From Atherix ibis (taxonomy: Eukaryota > Arthropoda > Insecta > Diptera > Athericidae): a stretch of 64,000 nucleotides of DNA. Positions 57,490 to 64,000 of this stretch are shown here, one piece after another. A model generated the notes under the pieces. That model saw only the letters and a program-made list of their open reading frames with translations, made no database searches and had not been told where the DNA came from. Where the stretch lies: the NCBI GenBank assembly GCA_958298945.1, contig OY282605.1, forward strand, positions 28,374,811 through 28,438,810. The letters are read 5' to 3'. Positions within the stretch are counted from its first letter, which is position 1, and the number at the start of each line of letters is the position of its first letter. Both the position numbers and the translations under genes were made by a program.

Positions 57490-57710
57490 AGTACCATAAG
57501 TGAGTTAGCAATTTGCCTCCAAGATCATTTGATTTGACACCGTCGAACTTTTTTTTTTGTTATTGTTAAAGCTATGCAAAAAAGGATATTTATGCAGACT
57601 CTAGAGAACCTAAAAACCCATATTCATCAATTAATGGTCGATTTAAAAACCGTAGTGTACGAAAAAGTCTTAAAAAATGATCTCAAAAGGATTTAGTCCT
57701 GCCAAAAAAT
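57490..57710 (+). pseudogene. DD41D transposase C-terminal relic
   Basis: The plus strand reads SNLPPRSFDLTPSNFFF at about 57505-57560 (the NWPPRSCDLTPLDFFL block, third Asp changed to Asn), then QKRIFMQTLENLKTHIHQLM, LKTVVYEKVLKNDLKRI, a stop and SCQK, following the C-terminal order of the family. It is not accompanied by the N-terminal part. Confidence 0.65.
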
Positions 57711-60594
57711 AAAAGAATTAAAATTAAATAAAAAAAAATATAATTTTATCAAAATCTAAATTCAGAATGTTTTTTATTCAAGTTTTCTCCCCAAAAACGC
57801 TAATTAAATATTTTTTTTAATTGAAAATTTGACTACAAAAAGTTCACTAACAAATTTTTGGAAAATTGAAAAATTAATGACTCCTTACACAAATCCTCAA
57901 TTAAGACTTTACCACAAATCCTAAAATATTAACAAAAATTAAATTGTTTTCATTTAAATATTTATACAAAATACAATTGGTACTTTGTAAAAATTTCCAT
58001 AAAATTCCGAATTCTGGTAAACATTATCCACCAGCATATGACCACAATTACTTACCCTTAAAAAATTTATACTTTTTTGTGCTTTTTATTTATTTATTTT
58101 ATTTTTTTTTTACTAGAAAATTCCATACATCTGGTGACAGTTTTGAGGTTTCTTGCATAGATACATAAATATGTAGATACCAATTTTTTTTCCGTTGCCA
58201 TTTTTGTATGTTTAGATATTATTGCAAATAGTGTAAGTTATTTACTATAAAATGCTTGACAGAAAAATACCATACATTTTTACAACGAACTCTTTACTCT
58301 CGGTTATGATGTGAAATTCTTGCAATCTGGTTCCTTTTCGTGACTTGTGCAATCTGCGGCTTCAACTACAGGGATTACACTTAAATTTCGAAACTTTGTG
58401 TACTCTACAACCCGTTATTTACTATAAAATATCACAACACAGTTGGAGAAGTTCATGTTTAACCTCAACCAAAAACGTGATTGCTTCAAGAAAGTACACA
58501 AATTTCAATTTCCATTCGCATCTTTAAAAGAATCTCGTTCACATCCATTTCTATATGTCCTTGTAAGCAATTTAATACAAATACGATTGTCACGTATCAT
58601 AAAATTATGGTGGTTTAATTTTAGTAATAAAAGTTAACTTTTTATTGGTTATTCAATCGAATTACTTCAAATAATGACATTCGAACATAACGAGTTAAAC
58701 TTTTTAATATTTGCGAAAGTATATCAGTCAAAATAAAATATTATATCATCACATAATACAGAATAAAGGATTTGTAATATAATTTATTACATTTTATAGC
58801 AAGCTCTAGACTCTATAAATTCGGTTTATATGAGAATTTATGTGAATCCTAATCTTTAAGCTGATTTATTATTTGTTTTTGTTTTTCTTCTGAATTTTAC
58901 TATTGATTCTATTTTGCAAAAAATTCCTATTATCTTTATATAATAATATTATATAATATAAAAGTAAAATAAAAAAAATAGAATTTTTATAAAAGTTTTC
59001 AACATTTTTTAGTAGCTATAAATAAATTTTTAATAACAAAAATTTTTTTTGATAAAAACCAAACGATTAATAATCAAATAAAATGTCATCAAAATATTTT
59101 TAAGATAAGCATCCTTCAGGTGAAACTTGTTGACATTTTCAGTAAAAACAATGTTAAAGGAGTTGACCTAACAAAAGGATACTTTATATAAAAATACCTA
59201 CGCCTTAACATTTTGGAAAAAGATTAAATCATGAAAAAACGTGATATGAATATGTCCTTGTTCTTGACAATATCAAATTTAGTTAAACGTTTATCATAAT
59301 TCACCATTATTTGAGGCTGTAAGTTATGGCAAGGACTGATTCCAATTATTTATTTAAACATCGTTTTTATTATCTCAGTAAATAAATTTTCAAATTTAAA
59401 TAAAAATTAACTTTCCAAATTACTCTTAATATAATTATGAATCAAGAAATATTATATATTAACTGTGACATATTTAAGTATTTTCTATTGAAAAGATATT
59501 ATTTAATTCTTCAAGTTATATGATAAGATATTAAGGAACTTTCAAATTTTTAGTATTTTTCTTTGGAGCCTATTAAACCGAAATTTTTTTTTTGGAAATT
59601 TGATTCCTCATTTTTCTTTTTGCTCAAAATATCAAAACAGATAATATTTTTTTTATCTTAATTTCTATTGTATAGTAACAGAAAACTTTCAATAGCTGTA
59701 TCTATTTTTATTCTATTTAAACATTTTGCGATTATACAGCAAAAAACAAGTATAAAAATATCTCCGTTCGATCGTAAAGCGCAACATAAACATTTTTATA
59801 TAAGAAAACAAAACAACACTCTTCGAAGAGATAAGCACATTTCAAGAATCCTTATATAATACAAGTATATAGTATAATTTGGCATATACAACATAGTATA
59901 TGGAATAGTAAACTGTGATATAGAATAGAGTCTATGGTATACTTTATAGTTAGGAATAGAAAACACAAGCTAAATGTGAAAGAAAAGTAAACATTTCAGA
60001 CTTGTACGAATAAACAAACATTTTATTTGGTATTTTTCTTCTCTGTTACATTGTGAATGGTGTACATAAATGAGAATGTGACCAGAGGCATTTTTCCTTA
60101 TATTGTACCATAACAGAGATCGTAATAGTGTTTACCTAATTCGAAATGAAAAATTCACATCCTACACAATCGATAGTGAAAATTTGTTTTAAAAAAGTCG
60201 ATTCTCAGAGATAAATTCTACCCCAAAATCAGTTTAGCAGCGGATTAAATTTTTTATAATAAATTTAAATAGTTAACAACTCTAATCAAGACATACTTTT
60301 CCTTTTCCTGCACATAATCTGCAGTTACAAAAATTTAAGTCAATTTAAATTGATGAGTTGTCATTTCTTATTTTTGGATAAGCTCAACAGGTCAAATTTT
60401 AACCCCATTTCGAATAGGAAAAGAGAATAATAAAGCATAACTAAAACCAAAAATACAGTATTTGTTAACATACAAAAAAGGGCCATTGTTATTTCACCTA
60501 AAATTAAGTCAATGAACTAATGTTCGTTTGTTTGTGAACGGAGGTCATAGATTCTTTATATAAAACTAGGTCTAGTTTCACGATTACTCATATA
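57711..60594. other. AT-rich stretch, nothing recognised
   Basis: Several short AT-driven frames, none with recognisable domains or credible exon borders. Around 59860-59950 the word TATGGAATAG and variants recur a few times. Confidence 0.45.
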
Positions 60595-61627
60595 CGAGGT
60601 CTGTTCAGAAAGTATCGCGAATTTTGTGTTTTTTCAAAAAATATTTATTTATTCAGGAATATCTATTTTGTACCCTTTAAAGTAATCCCCACCAGATATT
60701 ATACACTAGTGCCAACATTTTTTTCAATCCTCGAAACACTTCAAAAAATCATTTTTCTGATATTGTTCAGCTCCTCCTTCGTTGCCGTCTTTATCTCCTA
60801 AATCGTAGCGTAGCGTCGTCCATTCATGGGGATCTTCAGTTTCGGGAACAAAAAAAAGTCACAGGACGCCAGATATGGGGAATACGGTAGCTGCGGCATT
60901 ATTAATGTGTTATTTTTGGCCAAAAATTCGCACACAAGCAACGATGCGTGAGCAGAGGCGTTATCATGGTGCAAAAGCCAATTTTTTTTCTTCCAAAATC
61001 TTGCGCATAACTTGCAGGTAATATTCCTTATTGACCGTTCTACCCTGTGGCAAGAACTCGTGATGCTCAACGCCCCTGCAATCGAAGAAAACTGTAAGCA
61101 AAACCTTTATATTCGACCGAACTTGGCGCGCTTTTTTCCGTCTTGGCTCATGCGGTAGCTTCTTTTGGGATGATTGAGCTTTCGTTTCCACGTCATAACC
61201 ATAAACCCATGATTCGTCATCAGTTATGACGCTCTCGATCAAATTTGGGTCATCGCGGACAAAGTCTAACATTGGCCAATACTATTTTCTTCACTTCATC
61301 AATGTTTTCGTCTGTTGTTGATGTGCTTGGGTGTCTGGCACGCTTTTCGTCGTTCACATCTTCTCGGCCCTCTGAGAACATTTTGTACCACCGATAAACG
61401 TTACTTCGGTCCAAGGTAGCTTCACCATATGCCACAGTCAACATTCGGAATACGTCCGCGAATTTAAGCAAAGCAGCTGTCAAAAATTGACTGAACATTC
61501 AAAATGGCCGAACTTGTCGACGTAACTAAGAGACATGAGTACCAACATAACGCCACAAAAAATGGAAAATCGAATATACGTAACCCACGGAAATTCAAAA
61601 TTCGCGATACTTTTTGAACAAACCTCG
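60595..61627 (-). mobile_element. Mariner, CGAGGTCTG family, copy 6
   Basis: 1033 bp between TA dinucleotides, read on minus. It keeps the original start: MFSQFLTAALLKFADVFRML, with CAA (Gln) at codon 4 where copies 1-4 have a stop, then VAYGEATLDRSNVYRWYKMF and SEGREDVNDEKRARHPST. After VLAN a deletion joins directly to LDFVRDDPNL (second HTH and the VPKLLNFDQKQHR region lost). Then come VITDDESWVYGYDVETKAQS, EFLPQGRTVNKEYYLQVM, a short deletion, HHDNASAHASLLVCEFLAKN, PYSPYLASCDFFLFPKLKIP and the 3' end. The third Asp is kept (ASCD). Non-autonomous, but from the undeleted lineage. Confidence 0.85.
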
Positions 61628-61639
61628 TATAGCTAAAAA

Positions 61640-61880
61640 CTGGATTAATAACCGCCATTGTTTGCATATAAACCAAGGTCACCGATCTTTATAAAAAAAA
61701 TAATCCAATATTTAATAGAACTATTGAGCCAAGGTCAGTAGCGTCTCCTATAAAGGTTACTGATCTGAGAAAAAAAACTAAATTAATAACCAATTTTGAT
61801 TACATGATTTTTTTACAATAAAATTAGTTCAATAACCGCCGTTGTATACATATGAACCAAGGTCGTTGAACTTTGACATA
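61640..61880. repeat. Local direct duplication, about 184-bp step
   Basis: AATAACCGCCATTGTTTGCA at 61647 and AATAACCGCCGTTGTATACA at 61831, each followed by TATAAACCAAGGTC or TATGAACCAAGGTC. A weaker third match (GAGCCAAGGTC) lies at about 61725. Confidence 0.7.
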
Positions 61881-62089
61881 AAACTGTTTCAGGGACGGTT
61901 TTTTTTAAAGCCGATTAGAATTTTTTTTAAAATAAATATAACAAAATTTTAAATTAGTGCTTAAAAATTACCGAAATTTTTGACTATTTTTTTTTTCAAA
62001 ATAAATTCTACTCTAACTCTTCTCTAACCCGCTTAGTGTAAGTTTCCAAGGCATCAATCATTTCTATTTTGTCCACAAACAACATGAAA

Positions 62090-62530
62090 TACACCAATTG
62101 ACCTCCAATAACGTCAATTCGTATGACGGTCAATTGACAGGTTTTAAAGGTCAATTGACAGGTTTATTGCTAAAATTTACTATGATGCCAAATCATATCC
62201 TTAAGAATTTGATAGTTTGGCTAGTTGCGCTATCCTACTAGAACCAAATATCATAAAGGTCTATGTCTTCCATGTTTTTAAAGCAAAAATTATCGACCAT
62301 TGCTTATTTATGTTTTCTGCTGTAACGCAAGCTCCAACCTCGTTTCTGGCTGAATAGGGTTAAAAAGCACCACACATTGCCTTCAACATCTCTTCAGATA
62401 TTGTTTTATTCCAAAATCAACTTGCTTGTTTACCAAACAATTGACCCTAAAATTAGTCCCATTACTCAAATTCGAATATTGCGAATCTATGGCTTATTTT
62501 CAGAGTAAATTTAGATAATCCTGGAAAAGC
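62090..62530 (-). pseudogene. DD41D transposase relic
   Basis: On minus: a worn first-Asp region near 62450, AMCGAF-like and SQKRGWSLRYSRKH scraps, then FKNMEDIDLYDIWF, a stop, QDSATSQTIKFLR (second Asp block), FGIIVNFSNKPVNWP and a repeated KPVNWP before a degenerate DLTLLE. The words GGTCAATTGACAGGTTT occur twice (about 62149 and about 62128), so the NWP block itself carries a short duplication. Dead copy. Confidence 0.6.
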
Positions 62531-62564
62531 TGCTTAAGTGTTATTCTCTTCATAGTAAGATAAC

Positions 62565-63260
62565 AAACAAAACCAGATGATAGATGACAATTGATTTGAT
62601 AGATCACAAATCATTTGACAGATGATAGCTTGTTTCGTAGATGTCAGCTAATTTGACTGACAGCAGCTATTTTGCCAGAAAACATCTGGTTTGTTTGAGA
62701 TATAACAGCTGGTTTTGTAGATGGCAGCTGGTTTGACAGACAAGAGCTAGTTTGACAGCAGATATCTGGTTTATCTTAGAGATAACAGAAAGTGTGGCAG
62801 ATGACAGCCGATTTACCATATCATAGTTGGTTTAACAGATAACAGCTGATTTAACAGCTGACACCTGCTTTGATAGACGACAACTGCTTACCTTTTTGGA
62901 AGTTCTATCAAATCCACCTTTGGAGGGGCCACTTATGGGAGAACGATCAAACTATGATGATTTGACAGTTGACAGCTGATTTGGCAGATAACAGTTGGTT
63001 TAACAGATGACAGCTGGTTTGCAGATGGTAGCTCGTGTGATAGACAATAGCTGATTTGACAGAAGACATCTTGTTTGTTTGAGAGATGATAGATGGTTTG
63101 GCAGATGACAGCTGATTTAATAGATGATAGTTGGTTGAACAGCTGATACCTGGTTTGATAGATGACAACTACTTATATTTTTGGAAGTTCTTTAAAATCA
63201 ACCTTACAAGAGTCATTTTCTAGAAGAACGATCAAACTATGATCAATACGAAAAGTGGCG
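62565..63260. repeat. Degenerate 18-21-bp repeats with a 285-bp higher-order period
   Basis: Words of the type GACAGATGACAGCTGGTTT recur about 25 times and mostly contain CAGCTG or a near match. Two larger blocks each end with the same unrelated tail: TTTTTGGAAGTTCT starts at 62893 and 63178 (285 bp apart), followed by AGAACGATCAAACTATGAT in both. The 73-codon minus frame at 62947-63168 follows the repeat phase and is not taken as a gene. Confidence 0.8.
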
Positions 63261-63972
63261 TACGAGTTTTGAAGATCCATTGGTTCTGAACTAGGCTGTC
63301 AGTGCTTAGGAAGTTATAAGTTTCCGTTACTGTAGCTCTTTGAGTAGACCAAGTACTCATTAATCAAAACTAAGAAATACTCACTGTGAGATAAGGTGCT
63401 TTTGGCTAAAACGTGATGGCTGTGGTTTAATACTTACATCGTGGATACAGTTTTAGGACTAAACGGGGTGGTTTTACTGCAGATGGTAGTAAAGGTTTAG
63501 GTAGGCCTTGCTATAAACCGTTAGGATCACAAGCTTGTAACTAGTTACTGGCTGTTAGCATTAGTCTTATATGTGCTAAATTGAGCAGATCAGAACCGGA
63601 TAAGTTATGGCGAGTTAAAGGATGAATACGCGACATGTTAGACAACTCCTTCAGACGAATTGATGGATATATTGCTTGATTACTGAATAGTTGACAACCT
63701 GAGCCCACTTTCCATTACAAGAAAATGGAAGGTATTCACGAGTTTGACTGCATCAGGCAATTTACAGGGCAGGTCTGTTTGGACATATCTCAATCCCTAT
63801 GGTCATACGCAACCCGTTTTATTATCTCTAACAATAAGCATATCACGTTAAATAGAAAAATTATTTTATTAAACCAAAAAAAAAAAAATACCTATCCAGG
63901 TATTCTTTAATTGAAGGGTCCGTATTTCTTCGAAAATGAAGAAGAAGACATCGTTACTTTAAATTCTGCATA
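63261..63972. other. Less AT-rich stretch, not placed
   Basis: Base composition is more balanced than most of the window from about 63260 to 63830, which hints at an old element or a gene fragment. No reading frame or family was recognised on either strand. Confidence 0.35.
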
Positions 63973-64000
63973 CGAGGTCTCTTCAAAAAAGGAATTTCCG
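63973..64000 (+). mobile_element. Left end of a CGAGGTCTG mariner, cut by the window edge
   Basis: TA followed by CGAGGTCTCTTCAAAAAAGG, matching the first 20 or so bases of the other copies with small changes. The rest lies outside the window. Confidence 0.75.

Overview
The window looks like transposon-rich, gene-poor insect DNA, probably from a fly or a relative. The reasons are a very AT-rich background with short AT introns, many Tc1/mariner elements with TA target duplications, Jockey/I-type non-LTR retrotransposons, and one small intron-containing gene for a secreted Kazal-domain protein of the vasotab-like kind known from flies. No bacterial-style operon, CRISPR array, tRNA or rRNA gene was recognised. 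Everything here was read by eye; no database search was possible.

The only convincing host genes lie at 41.2-42.5 kb, head to head: a Thr-rich single-pass membrane protein (minus strand, probably two exons) and an 81-residue Kazal-like secreted protein (plus strand, three exons with consensus splice sites). Almost everything else is mobile DNA in several age layers. The oldest recognisable layer is an ancient DD41D (rosa-like) Tc1/mariner transposase. Its decayed fragments occur at about 1.8-2.6, 13.2-13.6, 19.4-19.8, 22.1-23.1, 27.7-28.2, 32.0-34.7, 37.7-39.2, 40.1, 43.9-44.3, 57.5 and 62.1-62.5 kb. At 22.1-28.2 kb an internal piece of that transposase is repeated in tandem with a period of about 341 bp.

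Younger elements are inserted into these relics at TA dinucleotides, and the relic reading resumes on the far side. Examples are an intact 1279-bp DD34D mariner (37805-39083, 349-residue transposase with all three catalytic Asp), a 1243-bp DD34D mariner with one stop and a lost third Asp (34694-35936), a 1304-bp DD41D element with three in-frame stops and no indels (33236-34539), and copies of a mariner family whose ends begin CGAGGTCTGTTC (7.4, 12.0, 18.5, 32.4, 47.7, 60.6 kb and the right edge of the window). Four copies of that last family descend from one internally deleted progenitor. Two of them have both ends derived from the 5' end of the element (fold-back form).

The most striking object is at 25055-27653: a full-length U6 snRNA sequence fused directly to a 5'-truncated non-LTR retrotransposon, ending in a poly(A) tract and bounded by a 14-bp target-site duplication. 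This is a complete U6-LINE chimeric retro-insertion, a class best documented outside insects.

The remaining sequence holds several tandem arrays (14.7-16.5, 29.25, 40.6, 50.7-52.7, 54.6-55.6 and 62.6-63.2 kb), two long near-perfect hairpins (9805-9903 and 13930-14005), simple repeats, and long AT-rich stretches where nothing was recognised.
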